Assembly: GCA_903813345.2 (NCBI GenBank)
Contig: CAIIXF020000010.1
Span: forward strand, 32,704,425 to 32,764,424
Reading direction: 5' to 3'
From: Owenia fusiformis
Lineage: Eukaryota; Annelida; Polychaeta; Sabellida; Oweniidae
DNA length: 60,000 nt
Shown here in pieces: positions 1 through 11,352 of the stretch (the stretch's first letter is position 1; each line of letters begins with the position of its first letter). The notes beneath the pieces are model-generated. The model was not told the origin of the DNA. It worked only from the letters and a program-made list of their open reading frames with translations, and searched no databases. The position numbers and the translations under genes are program-made.

Positions 1-2217
1 GAAAGTCAAGATATAGATGCAAGGTACTACTGGTTTTTGGCCAATAGGCACAAGAAATCTGGGAAAAATTCCAATTGTATTAGAAATGACCACGGTATAG
101 TTCTTCAAGAGCCAGATGCTGTAAGGCAAGAATGGTCTAATTATTTAAGTCAGCTTTTTACTCCAAAGGAATGTGATAATTTTGACATAGATTTTAAAGC
201 ACATGTTAATGCAATGATGGACTTCATGAAGCGTGGATATTCAGATAATAATGATGGCTCTTTTAATGAATGTTTTGATGAGAATGATCTGGCCATGGCT
301 ATTAAATCCTTAAATTGTAATAAAGCATGTGGCATAGATGGTATCTCAGCAGAGCACCTAAGGTATGGTGGTGAGACCCTTATCGAGGTCCTTACTATGA
401 TTTTTAATTGTATGTTTAAACTTGAGTATGTCCCATGCAGTTTAAAGATTGGTGTCATAATTACATTATACAAGGGTAATAACAAGGATATCTTAGACAA
501 GGATAACCACAGGGGTATTACTCTCATGTGTTCGTATAGCAAAATTCTAGACAGATTAATACTTGAACGGAGTAAACTATGTGGTGATTTTTGTCGATCC
601 AAATTACAGTATGCTGCACAGTCTGGCGCTTCTTGTCTTGACACGTCGTTAATACTAAGGGAGACTATTGCAAATCAATTAGAAAATGGGTCTGAGGCTT
701 ACGCTCTGGCTATTGATGTGAAAAAAGCTTTTGATACTGTGTGGTTAAATGGCTTAATGTACATTTTGTATAACCAGGGTATAAATGGCAAATTATGGAA
801 GATGATCCTTGAAACTTATGAAGGTTATAAATGTTGTGTCAGAGTAAAGGGCAAATGTAGTGAAACATTTATTGTAAGTCAGGGCGTTCATCAGGGAGGG
901 GTTTTATCAATGGAATTATATGTACGATTCATGAATCCCTTATTGGAAGAGCTCGTTAACTCTGGGCTAGGCTGTGCTATACGAGGGATGTCATGTTGTG
1001 CTCCATCCTATGCAGATGACACCATTTTAATTTCGTCTTTTAGAAATACCATGCAATCAATGTTAAATATAGTTTATAACTACGCCAATAGGTGGCGTTT
1101 TCAAATTCATCCCAAAAAATGCTCTGCAGTTCATTTTGTTAAAGGGAGGAATAAAGACGTACTCCCTTTTAATTTCGGTATAGACAACATTGCCATTGTA
1201 AATGAACTTGTTCATTTAGGACTACCTGTTACACAGAGAGACATTGGTTACCACATTGAGAATGGTATTTCTAAAGGTAGAAGGAATTTATATGCTACAG
1301 TCGACTGTATAACTCCTGAAAATTGTACTGTAAACCCCCTATCAGCTTCCAAACTGTACTGGGCAGTGTCAATTCCCACTGTTCTTTATGGAGCAGAGGT
1401 TCTTGAATACAATGACTCCAGCCTGGGTAAACTAGAACGTTTCCATACTCAAACAGCTAAACATATTCAAGGTTTACCAAAACATACAACAGATTGTGCA
1501 TCCTTGTCACAGATAGGCTGGTGTGACATCAGTGAAGTTATTGCAATGAAGAAACTCATGTACTTTTGGCATATATTTAACACTTGTGCTGGACAATGTA
1601 AAGCTGTGAGTATTGCTAGATGGTACATCCTACTTTTTAAAATATTTATCGTAGGGATGTCAGTGTCTTCGCCTATAGCTGAAATAATCAAACTAGGTAC
1701 AAGGTTTAATCTCTTAGATAGAATGAAGAGCTATATCGACCAAGGTATATTCCCCAAAAAACATCATTGGAAGAAAATTTCTAAAAATGCTGTATCCAAT
1801 TACTACATAAATAGATGGCATCTAAAATGCATGATGTATACTAAGATTAAGACGTACAGAGATGTCGTCAATAATCGAGTTCCAATAATATGGTACCAAT
1901 TATGTAAATTTAGGCCTGATCTCATTTTCAAATGTAAGTTTATGGTACGGCTGCTGGTGGGGGAAGCCATTGGGAGGTATGCAGAAGCTAAAGAAAATAG
2001 ATTGTGTCCTTTATGTGGAGAGTGTGAAACATTAATTCATTTTATAAAGGATTGTACTGAACTTAAGAGTCGTCGATTATTATTAAAACCCCTTATTGAC
2101 AAATATGGGGATGGCGTATTGCCCTTTATCTTCGCTCCAGATGAGCAGGATGACTGTATATTTATTGTTAACACTTTGTATGCGATGTATCAACATCGAA
2201 CAAACGCCATTTTGTAA
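1..2217 (+). CDS. LINE reverse transcriptase (partial, 5' end off window)
   Basis: C-terminal part of the polymerase protein of a non-LTR retrotransposon, which copies its RNA into DNA at a nicked chromosomal target. The frame is open from base 1 to TAA at 2215-2217 (738 codons), so the start and any endonuclease domain lie to the left. Reverse transcriptase blocks follow in order: KACGIDGISAEHLRYGG, then NHRGITL, palm A AIDVKKAFDTV, palm B SQGVHQGGVLS, and the catalytic YADD at 1009-1020. A cysteine-histidine cluster, CPLCGECETLIHFIKDC, sits near the C-terminus (2004-2055), as in many LINE proteins. There is no stop or frameshift, so the copy looks young. The arrangement fits the CR1/Jockey-like or RTE-like groups, but I cannot assign a clade. 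It lies antisense to the SLC22 gene. Confidence 0.95.
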   Translation, partial: ESQDIDARYYWFLANRHKKSGKNSNCIRNDHGIVLQEPDAVRQEWSNYLSQLFTPKECDNFDIDFKAHVNAMMDFMKRGYSDNNDGSFNECFDENDLAMAIKSLNCNKACGIDGISAEHLRYGGETLIEVLTMIFNCMFKLEYVPCSLKIGVIITLYKGNNKDILDKDNHRGITLMCSYSKILDRLILERSKLCGDFCRSKLQYAAQSGASCLDTSLILRETIANQLENGSEAYALAIDVKKAFDTVWLNGLMYILYNQGINGKLWKMILETYEGYKCCVRVKGKCSETFIVSQGVHQGGVLSMELYVRFMNPLLEELVNSGLGCAIRGMSCCAPSYADDTILISSFRNTMQSMLNIVYNYANRWRFQIHPKKCSAVHFVKGRNKDVLPFNFGIDNIAIVNELVHLGLPVTQRDIGYHIENGISKGRRNLYATVDCITPENCTVNPLSASKLYWAVSIPTVLYGAEVLEYNDSSLGKLERFHTQTAKHIQGLPKHTTDCASLSQIGWCDISEVIAMKKLMYFWHIFNTCAGQCKAVSIARWYILLFKIFIVGMSVSSPIAEIIKLGTRFNLLDRMKSYIDQGIFPKKHHWKKISKNAVSNYYINRWHLKCMMYTKIKTYRDVVNNRVPIIWYQLCKFRPDLIFKCKFMVRLLVGEAIGRYAEAKENRLCPLCGECETLIHFIKDCTELKSRRLLLKPLIDKYGDGVLPFIFAPDEQDDCIFIVNTLYAMYQHRTNAIL

Positions 2218-2331
2218 ATATCATCCCGACCTTGTATTGTTCACCTAAATGTTTGTATATATGTTAACATAAATTAATGTATATTATGATGATCAATTAT
2301 GGTCGCAATAAAGAAATATATATATATATAT
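1..2331 (+). mobile_element. Non-LTR (LINE) retrotransposon, 3' part
   Basis: The ORF is followed by about 90 bases of 3' UTR, an AATAAA at 2307-2312 and a short (TA)n run at 2316-2331. LINEs often end in such a simple repeat. Bases after 2331 no longer look like the element. The 5' end is outside the window. The element lies beyond the last visible exon of the transporter gene, probably in one of its introns, in the opposite direction. Confidence 0.85.
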
Positions 2332-2503
2332 CATATCCATTAATAGTATGTTGTTTAATCTATCAAGTTTTGCATCTGTTACTTCTTCATTGAATGACAA
2401 TTACAAATATCCATGATAATTGTTCACCTGGGCAATCACCAAAATTACAAAAAAGAAGATAGAATAAATCTCACAGAGGGAGTTATTGAGGGAGACTACT
2501 TAC

Positions 2504-2638
2504 TTCGGAAGCACAAACATACATATTAATCCAGGAGGTAGTTCCACTAAACCATTTAAGGCGAAGTTTATGTATCTATCACCACCCAACGTTGATGTTC
2601 CCATAGAGACGCCAAAATACGTCATATTCACAGCAAAC
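2504..2638 (-). CDS. SLC22 exon 6 (TM7-TM8)
   Basis: 45 codons: FAVNMTYFGVSMGTSTLGGD, then RYINFALNGLVELPPGL and ICMFVLPK. It matches the NSLVYYGLSL / LGGNIYLNFFLSGLVEFP region of SLC22 proteins. It follows exon 5 in phase 2 and ends CCGAA/GTAAGT. No following exon is seen between 2503 and the LINE. Confidence 0.88.
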
Positions 2639-5600
2639 CTTCAAATTGAAGAAAAAACACACAGGTTGGACACATGTTAATAAAATGCCCGTTCTTTCTA
2701 TAGATGTGTGTACAGGACAAGTTTTGTGAGTTGTGGCCAAAGTCCGTTTCAACACCAAAACATCGAAAGCTTTGAACCAGTTAATTTCTTAATTATGTTA
2801 TGTAAGAATAGATATTAAACATATATTTCAAAGTTTGGTTACCAATACAATATGTTGATGATCAGGATCATCCTCATTCTTGGCTTTGTTATCATATCCA
2901 ACAATGTGACATCCGCTTCTATGTCCTCATTTACTTCTCCGATCGAGTATTTGTGTTGGCGCTTCTCTAAAATTGATCTTGCTCCACTCAACACAGAACT
3001 CTTTCTTGGAGGCAACGTATCTGCGATTTCCCCGGTGCCATAACTTAAAGCACTTGATTTCCGTTTTTCAAATGCGTACTGAGTGATGTCGAAATCTTGC
3101 AAGTCATCAGCAAAACTAATTTTACGTTGTGTGAAATCACGCTTTGGCTTTCCAGATTGTGATACCGTTGACGTTTTCTTTGTTTGGTACTTTGTTTGGT
3201 ATTCTTGGTCGTTTTGAGCAACATTGTCCATTTTTGCATAGATATGTTTGGTTTGTTTGTCAGCAGTTTGTGGATTATGATTTTTATCAACTTTATCATC
3301 TTTACTATCAACAGTCGAGTCGCTGCTTCCTATAACGAAATCTGCTTCGTGGCTGGCAGCTGATTCCACGGACCCACCATGACCAACAGTTGTGTCATCA
3401 GTCTTTGGGATATCACCATCTGTGTCTTTAACTTCTTTAAATCTATGTGCTTGATTTTTATTTAAATTATCGCCAATGCGGTCAACAGTTGACCCATCAC
3501 TCACGGATCTTCCTTGAATTTTGTCTAAATCGGGAATACGTATTCTTATATCATCGATATTATCACCCATTGATTGCGAATGTTTATTGATGATTTCACC
3601 AGTTCGTCTCATCTTATCAGCCTCTTTAATATCATCAGTAGCATTTATATGGACATCATGTCCCGCGGTGTACAAAACACTGTCGCTCAATACAGACATT
3701 TTTGTGTACTTTTCCTTATGTGTATAAGGCTCAACGCTATTCCTTGCTGGTACGGAAAGTCTTTGTCGCAAACCATCTGCCCCCAGACTTGCCAAAGAGA
3801 GTCTAGCGTCATGTAGGGGGTTATTCGTTAATGATACAATCGTTCCTCGCCTTGAAGGAGTTAACGTCACCTCCGGAAGGGACACTTTATTAACTGTTGA
3901 TATCTTTCTAAGAGTCTTTTCTACTTTTTCGTGTTTTCGTTTAGACATCAACCACACGACAGATTCAGGTATCACCCTATAATATTGATAATAGTTAAGT
4001 GTAACTGAAAATATCATTAATATTCTTATCAGATCACAACATCGAAATAACCACAAACATATATTGACAAGGACCACGACAAAGACCATATAAGAATAAA
4101 TGTACCAATTAGGAAAGTAAAAGCACACATCTGTTTTACGATAATTTGAAAGTGGAGAGGTATTCTCCACTAACACTCTGGTAGGATTCAAACCACGGGA
4201 CATTAGTGAGTTTAAGCTTGCAATGTTTTTCACAACCTTAACGTGAACGGCAAATATTTAAGCGATGCATTTGTATAGGCGATTGGTCATACGCATAGGT
4301 TGGCGTTTCGATTTTATATGCAAGCTTAAACTCCCTGATATTACAGAAAGTATGTCAAGCTAAGAATTCCCGAAGACGTGGTTCTGTTAGTATAGCGTCG
4401 TTACCCATGGTAACAATAATTGATATAGTATTTTACAAAGTTTTTATTTATGATCCCATGGCCCAGGTCATAACCATTGTCAATGACTTACCCGATCATA
4501 AAGATAGCAAGGAAAGATGGACATGATATACCAAGTAACATATGCCTCCAATTTGGAAGAGCGAATGCCCAGAGTGACGTAAGCATGATCCCAGTAGACC
4601 AAAAGAACTGAACAGCTGCTGCCATCTTTACACGGACTAGGGACGGAAATAGTTCACTCGCCATCACAACACCAGTTAGGATGATACCCTTTAACAGACA
4701 ACATCTAGTACATGAAGATATGATGTATAGGAACCTCGAAGTCATTTACATTAACTTTCGCAAAATTATGAATTCAAATGTCTATTGTCTCCTCAGTATG
4801 CCGCCATTATATCCATGGTGAAAACGGTTGATTTAGGAATACCTTGTTGAGTTTTCAGTGATGCATTTGAGTACTGAAGACGGCACTTTGAAGCTCTGCA
4901 TTTTCTAATGAGATAATACTATTGCTAGGATGAAGAGTCAATGTTGATTTTCCATTAAGTGATTTTATCAAAGGTTCCCAAATGACACATATTTAATTGC
5001 TTAGGCTCTTATGTATCATTAATTTGCCCTTCGTGTTTTGTAAAACTAGAACAGTACCTTAGTTATTATCCATTTGATTCTTGCGTTCTATATGTATACC
5101 TTACTTTCTAGAGTCTTTCATATTTTCTCAAAACAATCAGACTTTAAAGGCCTTTGAATTTTATATGCCTCGCACATTGTCAATCCTCTAAATAATTACC
5201 TACCTGCACTGCAAACCCTCGAAAGAATGCCAGTACGGTGAAGACAGTGGGTGAGGGGGCAAAGGCACTTCCAATCCCTATACTGGCTGATAGTATATGA
5301 CAGATGATATGTATAGGACTTCTCCCGAACTTATCACTCAGGGCAGAGAAGACGAGACCACCTACACCCACACCTATCACAAAAACTGTGTGCATTAATG
5401 GCGCAACTGCAGCGTCGTTGCAAACCAGATTCCACTGGAAACAAATAAATGAATGAATACCATTGGTGAGACGAAGCGGCATCATATATCGTATGCATAT
5501 GTACATGCATGATGCAAATGATCGTATTTATACACGCTTGCATTCTTCTTATATATTTAACAAGGGACCTCTATCGATAGAGGTCAATGATAAACGTTAT

Positions 5601-8600
5601 TTGAAATTGCACAATAATGATGAAAGTCAGACATAGGGTTCGAACAAGAATCCTTTACAATAAGGTTTAGAATAAAAATACCTCTGTAACAACATTATCA
5701 AATCCCTCGGCGTACTCCCACCCATTGTTGCAAGGCATAGTTTGATTTGTGTCATTGATGAACATTCTGCATTTGTCCCATTCTCCATTGTTTATCGGTA
5801 GGGATCCATTTAAGGTATTGTTAACGGGAACCCGACAATGATGAGCAGGTTCTTCACCTAAAAGAAAACTAGTTTTCTTGATACTATTTTAAATAATTTG
5901 CTCATAAGTTTGAAAATCACAATAGCGCTTGTTAACGGGGATTCGACAATCATGGGTTGGCTCTTCACCTAAAAAGCATACGTTATAAAAATTTGTTTTT
6001 CTTGATAAAATTTAAATAATTGCTCATAAGTTTGAAAATCACAATAGCGCTTGTAAACGGGTACTCTGAAATGATGACTAGGTTATCCACCTAAAAACAT
6101 AAATCATGAAAATTAGTTTTCTTTATATTATTGTTTTAAATAATTTGCTAATACGTTTCAAAATAATAATAGCACTTTACTCATTGACTCAATTCTATAT
6201 ATTTTCCACCACTTGATGCAAAATACCAAGCTTAACCCTAATTCCTCACAGGTTATGTCTCGTGAGACATACACTACTTTTTAGTAATATAAAAACAGGA
6301 TGTATGACACATTTATCTAGATAAGATAATTATTTAATCGAATTCCCCTAAAATCATTCACTACAGCAGAAATGCTGTGCTGTATTGTATTATACGAATG
6401 TAGCTTGGTATATTTATGAATTATTGTATTATAAGTTATTGTATATTTATGTGACATTTACAGTATGCATGTGTCTGATTGGGATGTATGAAAGATGAGA
6501 GGGTATGGATGAGTAGGAATGTATGGTGTGAAAGGAAGAACGTTTGGAGGTTGCTTTAAAATGTAAAATGTAAGAACTTTAAACTGAAATAAAATAAATA
6601 CTACAAAAAAAGTTATTGAATGATTTGAAGTGCAATACAGGATATATTATGCTCGAGAAATTCCGTATCGGAACGAGACGAAGTCGAGTGCCAATACAGA
6701 ATATCGAGACAGAATATATCCTGTATTTCACTTCAAATCATTCAATAACGTTTTTATCGAGTGATCCTCGACTGTATTGCTACTGAGATTGTCCCCTCCG
6801 TACCAATATTTTCTGTATTGCGACGGAGATGATCAATGGGGAAAATCTCAGTAGCAATACAGATTGATACAGCGCAAGAACTGACCAATCAGAAGGCTTC
6901 ATTTTACAGATCATACGATAATACTTTGTATTGTCGTATTACATTGTTTTGTGGTATTGTATTATATTGCATTGTATAATTTTGTATTGTATTGTATTTA
7001 ATCATATTGTATGGTAGCATTCTATTCTTGAAAATAGATAACATATTAATTGTTTAATTGTATATTGCATTCGCAGATTCATTACACTTTTTACCTCGAA
7101 ATGGGATGGGGAAATTTACCAAAACCACAAATAGAACAAACCAAATCTCTCAGCCTTGAAATCAAATACACACGGAAGATTAAACGGATTCTATTCCTTA
7201 CTTACTCTAAAGCAGAACGTAATCGAAGTAAGCCCTTGCGCAAAACACATTTTGCGCAAAAACCTTTTTGATTTTTAGCCTTTTTTCATGAGACAATTCT
7301 GTTCCTTCTGTAATGAATCAAGAGGTTTGCTCCCTGAACGTAATTAATTGAAGTAATAACATAAGCCATTGCACAAAACTTTTGTTGTGCAAAATCGTTG
7401 ATGTTACGTTACCTCATAAGTTTACGTTTTTTAGTCTCAAAGCAAGGCCTTTGTCCCACTCCACAATTATATGTATCTCTTTTTCAATCACGAACGGGAG
7501 GGCACATTTTAAGTCTAAATAAATACATGGGCCCCTAAAACGAAAAATTGGACCTTTTTGAAAGTTTAGGGCCAGTCTTCTCGAATATGGCCTAAAATAA
7601 TAAAAGAAGACGTAAAGGGCCGATCCTAGGGATGTGGGGGGCTGTGCGTTGGGTTTGTAAATGCTGGTATTCCAGGGCTTGATGCCGAGTAGTAGAGGTC
7701 ATGTTATAGTGTGTACTTCTAACTGTAATGTGTAGATGATTAAATGCCGTGATGTCTGATTAAAATCCGATAAATTAGTTAAGAGTAGTATCAAGAAACG
7801 GTCATAGCGACAAAACAGGTGCCATAATTGCTGTCATTTTATAACTTTGAACTTTGAAAGCGAAAAAAATATGCGGATTGCTCGCACAAGCTTTGAACTT
7901 AGAAGTTTAATTGGTAGATTTCTGTGAAACATTAATAAACCCCAATAAACTATATAAAACACGTGAAACCAATGTGGAATTACAACTGCTTAAATGCTGA
8001 ACATGTTATAACAAAAACGCACAAGGGGCAATAGTCAAGTACACAATTACAAACCAACCCCTATAAATGTATTTCAAACGTTAAAATCAAGCAACGGCAT
8101 AGATTTGATGCCTAAATTTTATAGGATGCTTTACGATATGCAAGCTTCTCATCGAAAGAACGTTAACAAATTGTGTAACAATTTATTTGCCATTCCTGCT
8201 ACATGAAGCGTGTACTGTTCAGAAACGGAATAATTGTATAGGTTTTAGAAAAAACATAATTTATAACCATCCCTATTAGCAAGTGCCAAGTCAACACGAG
8301 GGGTATTAGAATATCTCATACCTCATTGAGCTCTGTTAACGGAGTCAATCGTTAGATGCAAGGACCCAAAAAGAAAAGCTAACTAATCTCCTGCGATTAC
8401 CCCCCCCCCCCCCCCTCACACACACGCACCCTTCATACGATATTTGACATAATAGTATCTATAATATGATCAGGAGCGTCCGATGGGGTTTTCCAAGTTG
8501 GTACAGGTACGTCTACATCTAAAAGACAGAAAAACTGTTTCAATAATCATGGCGTGCACTTCATTGAAGCTTCTCCACCTCTTTCACCAGACCCCATTGT

Positions 8601-9053
8601 TTTTTATCTCCGAGTCTCCTTTTTTAGCACCTGGAATAAAAATCCCCCCGGAAAAGCAAAATTGGCCCAGCCAACGCCCCCCCCCCCCCCTCCCTTGGCG
8701 CCAATGATGATAAGGGGGTCATCGTTACATTATGACAAATTACATGACTTGTATAACTGGAAGCAAAGCGACTTAGAATGTATCATTTGTTGGAAACAAA
8801 AATACATGCAAAGTAAGAGAAAAAGCAAGATACAACAATGCAATAGACTCATACTTTTTTAATTTAAATAAAACAGCATATCTATGTTATATGATTATTT
8901 AGTCAATGGTCACTTACCGATGAACACAATTGTGAAAAACTGCCAGGCAAATGGGTAATTGAAACTAATGCACAGTACAATCCACAGTCTCAGCTGCCAA
9001 GATCCGTAGCTCCCCAGCTCCATCAAAACTTGGTCTAAGTTCAGCACCTTCAT
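2504..9053 (-). CDS. SLC22-family organic ion transporter (exons 1-6; 3' exons off window)
   Basis: Multi-pass plasma-membrane transporter of the major facilitator superfamily, SLC22 (organic cation/anion) group. Exons in reading order: 9053-8918, 5857-5682, 5434-5204, 4688-4492, 3976-2843, 2638-2504. All joints use GT-AG and the codon phases fit. Family marks are the N-terminus with LGSYGSWQ, a glycosylatable extracellular loop with CRVPVN and PCNNGWEYAEGFDNVVTE, WNLVC, the MFS signature GLVFSALSDKFGR, ELFPSLVRVKMA, and VIPESVVWLMSKRKHEKVEK. About 669 residues are encoded before the window ends after TM7/8; TM9-12 are missing. The loop between TM6 and TM7 is hugely enlarged. Substrate cannot be told from sequence. 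Intron 1 is about 3.1 kb. Confidence 0.92.
2843..3976 (-). CDS. SLC22 exon 5 with giant intracellular loop
   Basis: A single 378-codon exon. It begins VIPESVVWLMSKRKHEKVEKTL's conserved region and ends KPRMRMILIINILYW at the start of TM7. Between these lie about 310 residues rich in D, S, T, K and N without hydrophobic segments, where family members usually have a cytoplasmic loop of roughly 100 residues or fewer. It contains basic phosphosite-like motifs: SRRGTIVS, KRKSSALS and PRKSSVLS. The frame is also open upstream of the acceptor at 3977-3978 to 4233. That extension is intron with a MITE and lacks family similarity. Confidence 0.88.
4201..4342. mobile_element. Short MITE, family A, copy 1
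   Basis: About 140 bp with terminal inverted repeats around GAGTTTAAGCTTGCA. It lies in intron 4 of the SLC22 gene. A second copy, in the opposite orientation, is at 22664-22803. Shared inner blocks include ATTTGTATAG/CATACAAATG-type and TTGGCGTTTCGAT sequences. Confidence 0.75.
4492..4688 (-). CDS. SLC22 exon 4 (TM4-TM6)
   Basis: Encodes GIILTGVVMASELFPS and two further hydrophobic segments ending FLAIFMIG. The MASELFPSLVR stretch matches the family's conserved GMELVGPSKR-type region. It leaves in phase 2. Confidence 0.9.
5204..5434 (-). CDS. SLC22 exon 3 (TM2-TM3, MFS signature)
   Basis: 77 codons in phase 0, starting WNLVCNDAAVAP. It carries two membrane segments around SALSDKFGRSP, the intracellular MFS loop motif, and ends FFRGFAVQ/gtaggt. 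Confidence 0.92.
5682..5857 (-). CDS. SLC22 exon 2 (large extracellular loop)
   Basis: Encodes residues 46-104: the extracellular loop between TM1 and TM2, with four cysteines (HHCRVPV, KCRMF, MPCNN and the following WNLVC in exon 3 complete the family pattern) and NxT/NxS glycosylation sites (NNT, NGS, NDT, NQT). The 5' border is repeated upstream in the intron; see the repeat at 5820-6177. Confidence 0.9.
5820..6177 (-). repeat. Threefold tandem repeat of the exon 2 splice-acceptor border
   Basis: A unit of about 111-122 bp holds the last part of intron 1 and the first 40 bases of SLC22 exon 2. It occurs three times, starting at 5820 (the real border), 5931 and 6053. Copy 2 still reads GEEPTHDCRIPVN after an intact acceptor at 5969-5970, against GEEPAHHCRVPVN in the real exon. 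Reading on from copy 2 meets a TAA before the real exon. Copy 3 is more decayed. Confidence 0.85.
6178..8917. other. SLC22 intron 1: foldback and low-complexity DNA
   Basis: No exon seen. Contains a double foldback at 6613-6862, TTGTA-type runs around 6930-7060, C-runs at 8401-8416 and 8677-8690, and a remnant near 7500-7660 (GGGCCCCTAAAAC...) related to sequence near 43800-43900. ORFs of 60-100 codons here show no family features. Confidence 0.6.
6613..6862. repeat. Two adjacent foldback (hairpin) units
   Basis: The arms TTATTGAATGATTTGAAGTG (from 6613) and its reverse complement (ending 6748) enclose about 60 bases. A second hairpin has arms CTGTATTGCTACTGAGATT (from 6772) and its complement ending 6862. 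Likely one MITE-like foldback element in the transporter's first intron. Confidence 0.7.
8918..9053 (-). CDS. SLC22 exon 1
   Basis: Starts with ATG (9053-9051) and encodes 45 residues: a short cytoplasmic N-terminus with the family motif LGSYGSWQ and the first membrane segment (LWIVLCISFNYPFAWQFF). It ends ATCG/GTAAG in phase 1. No upstream promoter motif is obvious. Confidence 0.85.
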
Positions 9054-11352
9054 ATTCTTAGCCTTTACTAGCCGCTGAAGCTTACATGGATTTCCAAATA
9101 TGGTAATTATCCCGGATGATTTTCAAAAAGAATTGGCTGTTGTAATATAAGATTCGTGTAATATGTTTTCTTCCAAATATCGGCTATGATCTTGTATAAT
9201 GTTTAAAGCAGTAACTCTTCTTCTTCTTCCTTAGGGTATTTTTCCAAATATGGGTTATCACCCCGAATTTTGGTAAGCGAGTATTTAGCTCTCCTTGTTA
9301 AGATTCGTTTAATCGCTGTTCTCTGAGGTTTTGTCCAATTATGGATTTTAATCTCGAACAAAATATATCCAGCAATGGCCCTTCTAATTTAAATGTTAGC
9401 AATTAAGGATCGTCATACAATTAAACATGAAGCTATTCTTCCAGAATATCGTTATAAAAACTGCACGACCCTTCTAGAATTATAGGCATATTGGATGTGT
9501 TCAAAATCCAAATGGAAACTTAAAGTATTGATTTTTCTAGGTTCGTGCCGATGAGACCATACCCTGCGTGCAGAGTCTAGTTAAACTACAAGACGAAGCT
9601 CTCTTTTAAGAAGTGGAGTCAAACGAATGCAAAGGGTAATGAGGCCAAGAGGATGAGCCTCGCTGATCTATACGCATTACCAATTGTTCCTGATCTCGGT
9701 TATAATATTACTAAACGATTCCCAAATATTTACCGATCCTCGTTGCAGTTGCTCATTTATCAAAGTTTGATCTGAGTCAAACGTAGCATAGTACAGATAC
9801 ACTCCTCACTTTAAGTTTGGAAACTGGACGTTTTAATTTATTGGATAGCTTTTAAACCATGTAAATGTTGCAATCTCAATATTATTCTTTAATTAGAATA
9901 AGTTCGGAAAATCATGACAAAGATGGATACTCTTAAATCGCTTAATCTAATCAGGCTTAAATAAATGATCCGAAATGGGACTGCCAGTTGCCAAACTTAT
10001 GGAGGGGTGTACATGATTCTAACTTTACGGGAATCCGATCCAGGGTAAATCTGAATACAATTAACGGCATCAAGATGGAATTTGGAAAATAGTAAGTGAC
10101 TTCTTGTGGAACACGATGTAATTCTACACGTGTTACTGCGGGGTCACTATTGTCTGATTAACTTTTGTGGCATAGTTTGTGTTTTTATTGGTACTAAATC
10201 TTAGTCTTTTTGTTATTCTGACCTCTGACTGCAGCTGCGTTAGGATTCTCTACTTGCACTTTAACAAACGTTTCCCATGAGTCCTTAATAACAAATTGAC
10301 AATGTTATTGGTATTCGGGGTTCATTATTTAGCGAACTTAAAATTGTCTCGTTCTCAATGTACTGGAAATGAAGTATATATTTTGACAAGCTATTGGTTT
10401 TTTACCTTTTTTGAAACAGCATTCGTAATTCACTCGTTTCTTCTGTTGAGGAGCGTGCAATCCTTTGAATATGTAACAATATCTGAATGTGTCCACTATC
10501 CTTATTAATCGTATCCTGCTTAAGTACATTGATGTCCATAGGGTATATAGCTGGCTAGGTTTGCCGTGATTATTTGTATCTTCCTATTCATTTACCTGCT
10601 TAATGTAAGGCATATTATATTTAGATTATTGTTATTTAATTCTCTGCAATTTGTTCATGTATCCGTCCGGTGATGTGACCACCATATTATCCGGGCTCTT
10701 TGACCCTTTTGAAAATGATGAATTCCGGGGCACAATTCTGTTTCTAGAATGAGCTTATGTTCCAATAGCTCTAGTATTCAATGTAATCTATATGACTGAA
10801 CTTTATCTCTGTTTATTTTTTATCTTCGTTTTTTTTTTGTTCTCTCCCATTAGTGTCTATTACATCCTTTACAACACCCAGTTATTGTGAAATTATATTG
10901 ACAGTGTAGAATTCTTATAAAACAAATCTAGGTTGTTTTCTAATCAAAACGCATTGTTTAAAATCTCAACAAGACATATGTACATGTATTTTATATCTCT
11001 AAGAGGCCCTACAGTTCAATCATGTGGCGAGAGTCTTATATAGAACGCAACAACTATAAATAAATTACGTGTTGGCAAAAGCCAAAGATTATGTTAAGTT
11101 AATATTAATATACTCCGAAGGTTATTGATGATTACTGTCATTTTTTTAATTTACTTTTTTAATTTTAATTTTTTTAAATGTATTTTTAAGTATTTGTGTA
11201 CAACTTAGAATGTGTTCTGTGTCGCTGGACTTATTATGCCTTTCCGTTTTATTGTCTTTCCAAAATATATTTTAAAGATTATAAAAATGACAGTGGCACT
11301 TTTTTGAAGGGTATAATCTTTGTAGGTCAAGGTATTCGTACTATTTTATAAA
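9054..11352. other. Intergenic, no gene seen
   Basis: No exon-like open frame with flanking splice sites. A single reversed fragment of the 92-bp satellite lies at 9987-10010 (GTTGCCAAACTTATGGAGGG). It probably holds the transporter promoter next to 9054, but no clear element is recognisable. Confidence 0.5.

Noticed and set aside
3977-4233. N-terminal part of the 464-codon minus-strand ORF (2839-4233)
   Set aside because: It lies upstream of a good acceptor at 3977-3978, includes a MITE end, and lacks transporter similarity. Exon 4 joins exon 5 in phase at 3976.
8483-8862. Two overlapping ORFs of 74 and 102 codons
   Set aside because: Proline-rich because of C-runs. Located in intron 1 of the transporter with no splice or family support.
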